A stretch of 64,000 bases of DNA. Source: Dipteronia dyeriana (lineage: Eukaryota > Streptophyta > Magnoliopsida > Sapindales > Sapindaceae). The notes beneath the pieces are model-generated. The model did no database searches and was not told the DNA's origin. It was given only the letters and a program-made list of their open reading frames with translations. How positions within the stretch are numbered: the first letter of the stretch is position 1; every line of letters starts with the position of its first letter. The translations under genes and the position numbers were made by a program. The DNA lies in NCBI GenBank assembly GCA_032871835.1, contig CM065295.1:82391819-82455818 (forward strand), in the 5' to 3' direction. This document shows, one piece after another, positions 35,547 to 46,758 of the stretch.

Positions 35547-35708
35547 GGTTTTTCAGTCAGTACGCACTGAGTGCGTTGCATGTGAACCATTGATTATGGA
35601 GAAGTTTTGACAAGTGCATACACTTGAAGTCAAAGTATGTAAATCTAATGGTCCACATCCAACACACTGACGAATTTACATCAATACGCACTGACTTGAA
35701 AATTTTTG
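35547..35708. mobile_element. Small MITE (copy 2) inside the CACTA-like element
   Basis: Ends TTTTTCAGTCAGTACGCACTG and the complement of ATTTTCAAGTCAGTGCGTATTG are inverted repeats bordered by TA-rich DNA. The central words GTTTTGACAAGTGCATAC and AAGTCAAAGTATGTAAA match 24480-24700. Confidence 0.65.
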
Positions 35709-37188
35709 TATATATATTCGGAATGATTCTTGACTTTTTTTTTTTTTCCAGGAACCCATAATTATTATTTCATGATTTATAGTTGTTTTTTTTTTAGATT
35801 TTCACGGTACATGTCAATATTAGTTGATGTGCATACTAACTATTTGATTAAATGATTCTGATGAAACAACCAATTATTTGATACAGTATTGAAAGAAAAA
35901 ATCTATTTGAGGTGTTTTTTTTCCAAAAGACTAATTGAGGTGTTAATTATATCATTTCATCTATTGGAGTTTGTATATAAGTGAAAAGTTTATTCCGATC
36001 TTTTCATTGATAAAAGTGTTCTATTGAGGCTCGAAGAATCTTTATCATGGTTATCCAGATATAATTGATGTAATGCATTTATCTCGAAATTTGTAGCATA
36101 TTGGTGTATGTACACTAACAATTTTATAATATATATTTTTCACTTTCTTTTCTTTCTTGTATTCTGATTATCTATACTTTATTGAACTTTTTAATATTTA
36201 ATTTTTCTTGTACTTAATAAAATTGAATGAACCATTATATTAACTTTGATTGAGTTTGTAACTTCTTATCTTCTTTTTAATTATCACTAAATTTGTGTAA
36301 AACAAACATAATTTTCATATAGTTAACCGTCACTAGTTTTGTGTATTGTGATAATATTTAAATAATTAATTATCGATAAGGTTATGTATAATGACATAAT
36401 TTTGACATGGTTAATTGTCACTAAGTTTGTGAATAACAACACAATTTTAAAATGAAAAGTTGTCACTAAGAAGATGTATAATGCAAAATCTTCAAATAAT
36501 TAATTGTCATTAAAAAGATATATAGTGACTAAATTTTCAAACAATTAATTGTCACTAAAAAGATGTATACCGACAACATCTTTAAATAGTTAGTTGTCAC
36601 TATATATAAATTTAGTGACACAATTTTTATTTTGTCACTAAAGGTCAAGTGATAATATGTCAATAAAAGTTATGATTTGTGACAAGTACCAAAAAACAGT
36701 GACAAATACTTTTAGTGACAGGGTTGTGACGGGGGCAAAAGTGACATTTTTTTACTTGTAGTGAAAAATAATTTGTTTCACTGCATGTCACTTTTTTTGT
36801 AGTGATTGTTGAAAATATAAATAATCGTGTACATGCGTAAATTGATAGGGGATTGTCCCCAGTGTTACTCCCTCAATTTTTAGTGTTCGGAGTCAACTGC
36901 GGACATTAGGAGTTATAGTTGTGAATCCTTGAATGCAAGATGTCGTTTGAATCCCTTGGAGTCATGGCTTGAGCCTTCTGTCAGTTGGTTTGTAGATTTC
37001 CTGCTTGTCGAGGTCGACAGTTCTTCAATGTAAGTGGTTCATAACTTTGAAAAATTATTTTTTTATGAGCTCAGTTTTGCATTTAGTTGGAACTAAGACG
37101 TCATCATAGCTTTTGTCGATCGATTTGTTAGTATTGGAGGCATATACAAAAGTGAAATATATTGGAAATGATGACAAATAGACAAAGA

Positions 37189-40100
37189 TTAAAAATGATA
37201 CTGTTTTAGGTGTAGAGCATTCAAGCTATTGTCTATCTCTCGACCACCAAGGTCTCGTAACTTGTATGCTCCTCGTCCTTTTACGTCTGTAATTTTTATA
37301 GGGACCTTCCCATGTCGGGCCCAGTTTTCATGCTTCCTGTTATTTGGTATTTTGGAACACCTTTCGTAAAACCCAGTCGCCGACTTTGAAAATTCTGATT
37401 TTAACATTTTTGTTATAGTGTTGAGCGACTTGTTGTTGGCAAGCTTGTACTCTTAATATGACTTGCTCTTGTCATTCGTCGAGGTGGTCTAGTTTGAATG
37501 AAAGTTCCATGTTATTATGTTGTTCGTCAGGGCGTTCACTTTGGGCGGTTGTCAGTTGAGTTTCTATTGGTATCACTGCTTCTGCACCGTAGACAAGCGA
37601 GAAAGGTGTTTCCCATCTCGATCGACGAGGTGTAGTTCTATATGACCAAACGATCTCGGGGAGTTTGTCAGCCTATTGACTTTTTTTGACTTCAAGTCTT
37701 TTTTTTCAATGTATTTATAATGGTCTTGTTGATCGACTCTGTTTGACCGTTCGCTTGGGGGTAGCAGGTTGTTGTGATCGGTCTAATTCTATACATGCTT
37801 TAGATCCCCATTTCCTATTATTTGTACTCTTTTCTTGGATAAAATTAGGTATTTTATATGTTTGTTGAGCATGTGTAGGCTACATTCTAATCAAGAGGTG
37901 TTGGATGTTATTTTAGAGAAAATGAGCAAAAAGATGAATTTTAGCCAATGTAGAACAACCAGATTACAGACCCCATATCTCTCAACTCAGATCGAATTGT
38001 GTGTCCTACCACCTAGAAGTCTAGTTTTCGGTACACTTTTTGGATTGTAATTCTGATATTCCAAGAAGAAGTTATGTTTGATTTCGTAACCCAAGGTCAG
38101 TGCAGGAAAGTCAACAACGGGCTCGACTGTTGTTCATGCATAAGACCTACCCAGCGGTCTAAGGAGCGGTACAGGGTAGAAGAATTCGTGGTTTGGATTA
38201 TGGTGACCTACAGAGCAACTCAGGCCACAGTTTGACATATTTTTTGTGGAATAACACTCCGAATTGGTCCAAAATTGTTCAAAACTTTCCAAATCAAATT
38301 ATAATGATTTTAGAAGACCAAAACATGTTTGGGAAACTTCTTAAACTCAAATTATGAGTCAAACATCAAAAGAGGAAATCCAATTTAGGAAAGGATTCTC
38401 ATTCCTTATTTCATTATACTTTCCCACTTGATGAATTTCCTAAACCTAAGAAGAATCAGGGGTTCACAACGAAAAGTCACCTATAAATACTTCATATTCT
38501 TTACAATTCAAATACAAGCCAAGGGTCGTCCCTCACCACTCCATCACCTCACAACTTCCATTCATCTTACACATCAAAGATTCGAAGACGAAGAAGAATT
38601 CATCATTGAAAACTTGAAGAATTCATTGAAGGCTAAGATGAGTTCTATCTTTTCTTTCTCTTCTCTTTTTATCTTCATGTTGTGTAACTAATCCCATAAC
38701 TAGGGAATCAAGGTGAACTTTTTTTATGAATACTCATGTTTGGATTAATTATTATACATCAATTCAATTCTTGATTTATTTATTGTTCTTAATTGCTTAA
38801 TCCTTACTGGTTGTAATTCTTTTTCACACCTGAACCAAATGGTAAATGATTATCTAGCATGATTTTAGGATTAAGATTATCTGAAAATTAGGGTTAGGGT
38901 GGACCAAACTTAATCTTAATTAATGATCTTGTGAATGAATGGACTTTATCTTTAGCTGGACCCAAGCAAAGTAATAGAATTTGGTTCTTATTTCTTGCAC
39001 TTAATGGGTTTCCAATCATTATTCACACCTAAACCAAAAGGGGAATAGTGGTTGGGAACACGTGACTCAACCCACGACCGAACGGTAATAGTCACATTAA
39101 AGACAAAGAATGAACCATAGAATTGATCGAATCTTATTTACAAATTAATTCCATACATTGAGTGTTCATAATTGGGGATCATTGATGACCTAGTGCTTTC
39201 TCACCCTTGACCACAACTCAATTTTCTCAATTACTTTTATTAGTTTAATTTAATTTAGTTTTTTTTTTAGTTTAATCCAATTCATCATCAATTTCTGGTT
39301 ACTTTAATTTAGTTTTAATTAGAACTAGTTTTCAACCATTAAATATCGTCTTCGTGGGAACGATCTCTACTTGCCGCTGTACTTATCTTCACGATTCGTA
39401 CATTTATGAATATTGTTTTTATAATTACGGTTTTACACCCATCATGTTGAAAAACTCAATTTGATATCGTATTTCTCGTAAAAGTTTTTGAAGTCAAATG
39501 AAATGAATTGCGAGCCATTGTGGGTTACTATTTCCTTGGGTATTCCAAACCTGTAAATGATTTATTTCCAGACAAAAAATTGTACCTCTATGTCTCTTAT
39601 GTGCTGAAAAGCTCCAGCCTCGACCCATTTGGTGAAATAGTCAATTAATACTAACATATAGATGACCCCTCATAGTGTTGCTGAGAGTTTTCCTATAATA
39701 TCCATACCTCATTTCATAAAGGGTCAAAGAGCCGAAATAGAGTTTAACGTACATGGGGGAATGTGAGACATTTGTGCGAATCTTTGGCATTTGTCGCATG
39801 TTTTCGAGAGTCTGATCGCATCGTTTTCCAATAATATCCTGTTGTGATTGCTCTGTTCGGTAAGTTTCTTACGCCCGAATGGTTTCCACATTCCTCGTAG
39901 TGCAGGCTCTTAAAGACGTCATTCGCTTCTCGGAGAGTGACGCATCTCAAGTATGGTCCTGTAAAAGTTTTTTTTTTTTTAGAGCTTACCGTATAAAATG
40001 AAGAATTTAGCCGGCTTGGCCTTGATCTTTCCTGCTTCAGCTCTGTCGCCTAGTAAGATGTCAGCTTCTAGGTAGTCTTTTATAGGATCCATCCAACTTG

Positions 40101-42431
40101 AACTATTGTCGATCGACGCTACAATTTCTACGTCGTGTATCGCTGGTAATAGCAGGTGCACAATGGATATAGATTTGGGGTCGTTCGTCTGAGTTGTCGA
40201 CTCCAGGCTGGCTAAAGATTTGGTCGAGCATTTTATCCTTGGTACCTATAATATTGAAAAACGGTCGAATGTCGACTCCAATTGCTTGATTTTGGCCAGG
40301 TATACTGCTATTCTTTTGTCTTTAGCGTCGTATGTCTCGTTCATCTGTCGTACGATTAATTGTGAGTCGTTTTGTACTTGTATATATTTTTTTCCTATGC
40401 TTTTTGCTAGGTCGAGCGCAGCGATCAACTTCTCAGCTTCGTTATTTATCACGCGAAAGTTGCAATGGATCAACTGATCCATGTTTTCCCCTTAGTCCGA
40501 GTCAACTCCTCTTTATGTTGCTTGAACCGTCGACCGATAAGGTCCATTTTTCATTTGTCTCATCTTCCGCGAGTGTCGTCAACTCTTGTTCGGCTTGCAA
40601 ATATTTGTTAGAAATGAAACCTGCTAGCTAGTCAGTGAATACCTGTGATTTCATTGATGTTCACGGATGGAAAGAGATGTTGTGTTCGCTGATCTCAACT
40701 GCCTATTTTATGAGTCGTCCAGAAAGCTCTGGCTTGTGCAATATATTTTTTAGGAGAAAGATGTGAGTACCTTGATTGGATTACATTGGAAGTACGACGA
40801 CAACTTACGTGCGGCTACGACGAGTGCTAAGACCAACTTTTCAAGTTTGTTATATCTGGTTTCTGCATCGAGCAGTGTTTTGCTTGCGTAATACACCTGG
40901 TGTTATGAATTTTCTTCCTCTCTTACAAGTGCAGCACTCGTTGCTGTGTCGGATACTGTCAGATATAGGTAAAGTGTTTCTCCGTCTTTTAGTTTCGACA
41001 GGAGTAGAGGTGAGGTCAGATACTCTTTCAAATCTTGCAAGGCTTGTTCACACTCCTGATTCCATTCGAACGCCTTGTTTTTCTTTAGTGTGTTGAAAAA
41101 TTGTTGACATCGTTCAGACGATTTGGAGATAAACCTGTTAAGGGCTGCTACTCGACCTGTCAGTTTTTGGACGTCTTTGATGCATTTTGGTGATTAGAGC
41201 GCTTTGATCGACCAGATTTGATCTGGGTTGGTTTCGATTCCTCTTTGGGTCATCAGGTAACCTAAAAATTTACTAGAAGAAACTCCAAAATTAGTGGGGG
41301 TTGAGTTTCATACCGTATTTGTCGAGACGTTGAACGACTGACTCAGATGTTTTATATGTTGGTGTGCGATGGGAGACTTGACCAACATATCATCGATGTG
41401 GACCTCCATGGTTGATTTAAGCATGTCAGCGAACATTCCGCTGACTAGCCACTAGTAGGTCACACCTACTTTTTTTAACCAAGAGGTGTATCTTTATGGC
41501 AGAAAATAACTCTTTCAGTGATGAAAATCATATTCTATTGGTCGTTTGGATGCATCAGGATCTGGTAGTAGCCAGAGAAAACGTCTATGAAGCTGAGTAG
41601 TGCATATCCTGCGATAGTGTCGACTAGCATATCGATGTGTGGAAGCAGGAATGGATCTTTGGGGCAGGATTTGTTGAGGTCTATGAAGTCGATGCAGACG
41701 CTCCACTTCCCATTCTTTTTCTTTACGACCATGATGTTTACCAACCAGTCGGGGTGTTTTACTTCCCTGACCGATCCGATGCCGATCAACTTTTACACTT
41801 ATTCATTGATTATCTTGTTTCTTTCTGGTGCGAATTTCTTTTTTTTTTTCACTAGTGGATTATCAGGGTCGACCTACAATTGATGAATTATTATCCGCGG
41901 TTCGATTCTGACCATATCTTAGTGAAACTAAACGAAGCTTCTGTGTCGTTGCTTAAAGAAATCAATCAACTGGTTTTGGATTTCATCTAGCAGCATGGAT
42001 CTGATCGAAACTTTATGTTCTGGATGTTTTGGGTCGATCGACACTTCATCGAATTCTTCTACTTTTGGCTTATTTGGAGTTGACTCGACCATTGCTTCTT
42101 GTAGTTGCTAGAACTGCTCTTTCCTTTTCTTCATTGCATTTAGGTAGCACTTTCTAGCAATTTTTTATTCGCCTTTGATTTCCCGTACTCCTCATTTTGT
42201 AGGGAACTTGATCATTTGATGGTAGGTCGAGGGGATTGCCTTCATCTTATGCATACAATGCCTTCCAATGATGGCGTTGTATAGAGATTGACAGTCGAGC
42301 ACTAGAAAGTTGATATATAGGTCGACTCCTTTACCGTATACTGGTAGTACGATTGCGCCTAGCGTACTCTTTTGTACGCCGCTGAACCCTATTAGCATAG
42401 TCGTTCTATGACTAATTTTTTATTTGTCTAC
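37189..42431 (-). pseudogene. Gypsy pol relic (PR-RT-RH-aRH-INT)
   Basis: Minus-strand order. Protease-side region 42192-42398 (FLVLDCQSLYNAIIGR). RT 41500-41790 (DWLVNIMVVKKKNGKW, FIDVFSGYYQI); its catalytic box reads HIDD in place of the usual Y-x-D-D (41389-41400). RNase H remnants follow to about 40900. The second RNase H-like domain is at 40246-40482 (NEAEKLIAALDLAKSIGKKY). Integrase: zinc-binding part near 39744-39950 (GYYWKTM), core from 39450-39540 (NGSQFIS), resuming at 37630-37774 (CYPQANGQTESINKT) after a solo LTR, and a C-terminal GPTWEGPYKITDVKGRGAYK tail ending at 37189. Several stops and frame changes make it non-functional. Confidence 0.88.
37775..39444 (+). mobile_element. 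Solo LTR (1,670 bp) of a different gypsy-type family inside integrase
   Basis: Begins TGATCGGTCT and ends ACACCCATCA, with TGTTG on both sides (37770-37774 and 39445-39449): a perfect 5-bp target duplication. The integrase frame resumes across it. It carries a TATA-like CCTATAAATACTTC (about 38479) and the late-LTR block ATCGTCTTCGTGGGAACG, seen in large plant gypsy LTRs. The 87-codon frame at 38428-38691 lies in the transcribed part and is probably not a gene. Confidence 0.88.
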
Positions 42432-42796
42432 CTATATTTCTCTAATAGCACTGTTAAACAATTTGTTACAAGAACTACCATTATTGATTTCTGATTTTTC
42501 AGACGACATGAAGATGACTGTTTCATCGTTTTTAAAGGACGGTCTCTGTTGGGTTGAATCTCCATGTTCGACACTTGTCAGGTGCGCCTCTTTGCAGCAG
42601 AGTAGCTTGCGCTGCTAACCTCAGATCCCCTGCGATGTAATTGATCACCCTTTCTGGCTGGGATGGTACTGGTGGACTGTCGTCTGTGCTTGCTTGCTTC
42701 TTCTCTTCTTGTCGAGCAACTGTTTCTTTTCCTTTATCGGTCAAGTATTCCAGCAAGTGTCCTCACTTCAAAAGTTCTGCTACTTCCAGCTTTAGG

Positions 42797-44028
42797 TAGT
42801 CATGACCACGGTTTTGGTTCGGTTCGGTTTCAGTTTCGAACCATCGTTTCTAGTTCCAAAAACATCTGGAACCGGAACAGGAATCGAAATAGAAACCGAA
42901 ACCGAAACCTCTTGGAGGGGGTTCCAATTCTGGTCCGGTTCATTAAAAAAAAAATATTGGTCACTATCCACGTACAAAATAGCTCTTCCTACAGTCTTGG
43001 CACACACAACTAAATGCTCCCAGATACTGATAGTTTCAAAATAACCAAGATATTATTAGTTGCCCAATTCTCAAACCCAGATATTATTAGTTCTCACAAA
43101 CCCAGTTACCCTGATCAACCATCTTCTGAACCAAACTCTCCCTTAAAAAAAAAATCAACTTTATTCAAAGCCTACCACGAGGCAAGAAAATGCAGGGCAC
43201 AAGGCCACAAGAACAGAGCAAAGGCAGGGAAAAATACAAGCGCCAGTCCCGCACCAAAGCAGAAACCCAAAACGCAACAAAGATCACCAAACTCTCCTTG
43301 TCACACCCAACTACCAGATCTGCCATCAATCATCATCATCCCCTTCAAGTCTTCATCAGTCATCACACAAATATCAAATAAAATCACAAACCCTAATCGG
43401 AAAGAGAAGAGGAAAAATAAAAATAAAAATCATAAATCATTACACAAGCCTTCATCACACAAATCATAAATCACAAATCGAAAAGAAGAACAAGAGAGAG
43501 AGAGAGAGAGATCGAAGAGAAGATGAAGTTATCAAACTTCGATGAGAGAGAGAGAGATCGAAGAAGAGATCATCGACGATCGGCGACGACGGAATGAATA
43601 AGAGATCGTCGGTGAGGAAGGGATCGATAGATGTTGTCGTTTGGAGTGAAGGAGAGAAATAGAGTGAGAGAGAGAAAGATGAGAGATGTCTGGATTCTGG
43701 AAGATGAAAGAGAGAGTGAGAATCGAGAAGATAATATATATTTATAAGAAAGATGAGAGATGTCTGGATTCTGGAAGATGAAAGAGAGAGTGAGAATCGA
43801 GAAGATAATATATATATATATATACATTCTGGCAGCCAGAATTAAAAAAAAATGGTTTGGAACCGGAACCGGACTGCCGCCGGTTCCAGACCAATTTTTG
43901 AAATTGAAAACCCAGAATAGAACCTTAACGTTCATGGTTTCGGTTACAGTTTCTGAATTGATTCCACAGTTACGGTTAATTTCATACGGTTACGGTTCGA
44001 TTTTGAACCGAAACCGTTGTCATGTCTA
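42797..44028. mobile_element. Non-autonomous hAT element with perfect 8-bp TSD
   Basis: Ends TAGTCATGACCACGG and the complement of TAGACATGACAACGG are inverted repeats. GCTTTAGG flanks both sides exactly (42789-42796 and 44029-44036). Subterminal GGTTCGG/AACCGAAACC words are typical of plant hAT ends. The interior has a (GA)n tract (43493-43560), a 74-bp tandem duplication and a TA run, but no transposase. It splits the gag relic. Confidence 0.88.
43673..43820. repeat. 74-bp tandem duplication inside the hAT element
   Basis: AGAAAGATGAGAGATGTCTGG starts at 43673 and again at 43747, and both copies continue through GTGAGAATCGAGAAGATAATA. The copies are almost identical, so the duplication is recent. 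Confidence 0.85.
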
Positions 44029-45547
44029 GCTTTAGGGCGATGCAATCTTTTGTTCGATGACGTGGAACTTGTATCAAAATCGGGTGTCTCAATGCTTTTG
44101 GGGGGCGTTCATCTTCATTGGCCACTTGACTATTCTTCCCAATTCCTTCATCACTGCTACCAGGTTGACCAGTTCGATACTGAGATTGTACTTTGGTATT
44201 GGGGCATGTGATCGACTTGTTCTGGGCAGGTTCTGGTAGTACGCTCTTCTATCATTTTGTCCATTATTACGGTTGTCACATCGATTCCCTGTTGGATAAG
44301 GTTCAAATTTTCTATTGGTAGATCTTCGGTCGACACGGTCGTTGTGCTTGTTATAATGGTCGACTTTTTTGACATAATTGGCTTCATTTTTTTCCTATTT
44401 GATTTGGGCTTATGCTTTTACCAGCACATTCTTCATGATTTTGTATGGGTACTTGGTGAGCTCTCTGTAGAGGTAAGAGTCGAATCTAAGCCCTTTCCTA
44501 AAGGGCGAAATTGCGGTAGCTTCGTTGCAGTTTGGGATTTGCACATTCTCTTTATTGAAGCGTCCGACATATGCTCTCAGGTTCTCATTGCTTCTCTGGG
44601 TTATTGTGTAAAAGTCGTCTGACTGCTTCTCCAGTTTTCTACTGGTTGTGAATTGCTCCACGAAGGTGTCTGTGAGCTGTGCAAAAGAAGAATAGAGTTA
44701 TTAGGTAAATTCGTATACCATTGTAATGCAGGGCCACCAAGACTGGATCCAAACGCCTTGCACATGCATGCTTCTTTGAGGTCGTGTGGGATCACCGCAG
44801 TAAACATGCGCTGCTTGCATTGCGTTATGTGGTCGTTTAGATCTATCGTGGCTTCGAATTGCTTCATTTTAGGGAAATTGAACTTCTTGGGCATTTCAAC
44901 GAGCGCAATGACATTGATAAATGGTAAATCTATGAAACTGTTCGCCATGCTTTTCTTGATGGATGCAGGAACCTTGGGATCCTCTGAATGATGGCTTCCA
45001 TTTCTGTAAACCAGTGAGAAAATTCACTATCATCAAATAAGTGTAAACCAACATTTGGTGTTACCAAATTTGGAGTCGATCGAAACGACGCTGGGGTCCT
45101 CAAAGTGTTTTATTGTTGTGGATCACTAATTGGATTTGGCTCTTGTGGCATTTCCTATTGGATCTACGGTTTATGAAGGTATGCTTTAGCTTGAATCGTC
45201 CTTATGGTATCTTGGCTTAAACTCTGGTTGGCGTTCGCCTCTGGGTTCGAAGGATCTACGGACGAGGATATGGTTGTTCTGTCGGCTTCGTGTATAAGGT
45301 CGTTCGTTTGGACATGAGACACTGGTGGCAGGTTGTTGGGTGCCCCATCGATTATTGCCACATAATTCAGGGTTTCTGGTTCGGATCGACGAGTTCTCTA
45401 CTTCAATATCTTGTAATTTTTAAGCGTCTGCCACCATCTGAGCGGTCAATGCAGCGAGCTGCTCCTCGATGGTTGGAGTGTTTCCATCTCCTGACATTCT
45501 GAGAATTCCTAGCCTGATTCGACGAGTTTGTTTAAGCTGCAATGGGC

Positions 45548-45566
45548 CCCATGGTGTGCACCAAAC
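45548..45566 (-). other. Putative primer-binding site of the gypsy element
   Basis: Immediately inside the 5' LTR the minus strand reads TTTGGTGCACACCATGGGG, in the position and general form of the tRNA primer site of Tat-type elements. The exact tRNA is not assigned. Confidence 0.5.
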
Positions 45567-46165
45567 TGTGGTTGGTCAAACTACAATTGATGTGGATCAG
45601 ATCGGATTCGGGTTAGACCTAAGCAACTTGGACTAGACGGTCGAATCGGATGTGTAGTTCCTACAAAAGAGATGAAAACAAGCAGAAAATAACATGAATT
45701 GAATTAAAGAAAAAATGGGGTTGACGATCGATCATTAGCCTTAGGTGTGTTTGAGCTGAATGTTAATAGAATAAATAATTGGATAAATCTTTTGCGGTGG
45801 TTGGAGTTACTATTTAGACAGAATTTTGGTTAGCAATAGCGTTTCTATTGAAAGCAAAAGACCAGAATCATTTTTTCATCAATGAAAGGTTTTCATTATA
45901 GGCCTTTCCCAAGAACAGATCATAGAAATCATTTGAAAATATCGTGGAAGATGTGATCCCTGAAATCTGATATCTTGGCTAGATTTCATGAGATATTGGT
46001 GAGAGACTTATTCAAACTCTACTTCTGTTACTAGATAGCAGTTGTGGATGACTGAGTCAAACAAAAATTCTGACAAAACCATTTAATTAGCCCTGGATCA
46101 AGTCTGATTTGAAATTGTCGATGAGCCTAAACCCTTGAGCCCAGAAGCCATTTTTGGCTACTACA
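45567..46165 (-). repeat. 5' LTR of the gypsy element
   Basis: On the minus strand it starts TGTAGTAGCCAAAAATGG (46165) and ends AACCACA (45567), 599 bp, TG...CA. The right flank is ACTAT (46166-46170). No second copy is present in the window, so the limits rest on the terminal dinucleotides and the adjacent primer site. Confidence 0.6.
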
Positions 46166-46369
46166 ACTATTATGGTTTTTCACGAAACAGTTATAGTATA
46201 AATCCAAAATCCGCTGGTGAAAACTTGAACCCATATTCATAGGTTCACGATTTGGATTGGGTGTCAAAAAATTTCACGGGTTTGGTTTGGATTTAGCAAA
46301 ACCCAATATATTGAAATCTCTAACTGTAACCCCTTCCTCTAAAATGAGGGGAAAATCTCTAAATATTTA

Positions 46370-46755
46370 GAGCATTTTCAACGGTCTCCATTGGAAACTT
46401 CCTTATTTAAGGGTGTATGTTATTGTAATTTGTAAAGGACCATTAAGGGAATATGTGCTCTAACAATACTCTCTTAAATGACCCCTTTAATATTTTTTTA
46501 TTAATATGTAAATGTTAGGTATTGTGTTTAATAAATATTAGATATTGTTTGTCTATTATGAGTTTTAAATTCAAATATATGGAGTTTTTCAAGAAAATAA
46601 AATAATCTTAAATATGTGGAGCCTATTTAAAAGAGTCTAAAAACATCTCAAAACAATTAAAAGAATCATTTAGAGACCTGTTGGAGCAGTAAAAATACAC
46701 ATAATCTCTTAATTAAGTTAAAAGATGTCTTTAAATGAGGCTTTTGGAGATGCTC
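46370..46755. mobile_element. Tourist-like MITE, 386 bp
   Basis: Ends GAGCATTTTCAACGG and the complement of GAGCATCTCCAAAAG, flanked by TTA on both sides (46367-46369 and 46756-46758). Same family style as 20477-20731. Non-coding. Confidence 0.8.
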
Positions 46756-46758
46756 TTA

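Larger units (their letters stand above)
34638..36804. mobile_element. Non-autonomous CACTA-like element
   Basis: Starts CACTACAAAAAAAAAAG and ends with the complement of CACTACAAAAAAAGTGACA. The flanks are ACT and ATT, a 3-bp duplication with one C/T change. Alignment to the 56-bp host repeat shows continuity across the site. Subterminal GTGACA/TGTCAC words are dense. A ~54-bp repeat (TTAATTGTCACTAAAAAGATGTATA) runs through 36290-36610. An internal CTTGTAGTG at about 36764 may be a secondary end. No transposase is encoded. It contains a 273-bp duplication and a MITE. Confidence 0.72.
42432..45497 (-). pseudogene. Gypsy gag relic, interrupted by a hAT element
   Basis: A start codon at 45497 opens MSGDGNTPTIEEQLAALTAQ, with TAA at 45420-45422. 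The conserved gag block is at 44410-44948 (FPKMKQFEATIDLNDHITQC, GGPALQWYTNLP, SNENLRAYVGRFNKE, ATISPFRKGL-like). The remainder is split by the insertion at 42797-44028 and continues to about 42530 before protease. It encoded the nucleocapsid precursor of the element; it is now broken. Confidence 0.85.
33337..46165 (-). mobile_element. Ty3/gypsy LTR retrotransposon, Tat-like lineage, nested and 3'-truncated
   Basis: The element reads right to left: 5' LTR (45567-46165), primer-binding region, gag (from 45497), protease, reverse transcriptase, RNase H, a second archaeal-type RNase H-like domain (40246-40482), integrase ending at 37189, then the antisense ORF. The extra RNase H after RT-RH is the mark of the Tat lineage. 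All frames are broken. Insertions inside: CACTA-like (34638-36804), solo LTR (37775-39444) and hAT (42797-44028). The 3' LTR is missing, apparently lost with the left part where the hAT lies. Confidence 0.85.

Noticed and set aside
38428..38691. 87-codon frame starting MMNFLNLRRI
   Set aside because: Lies wholly inside the solo LTR downstream of its TATA-like box; probably LTR leader DNA.
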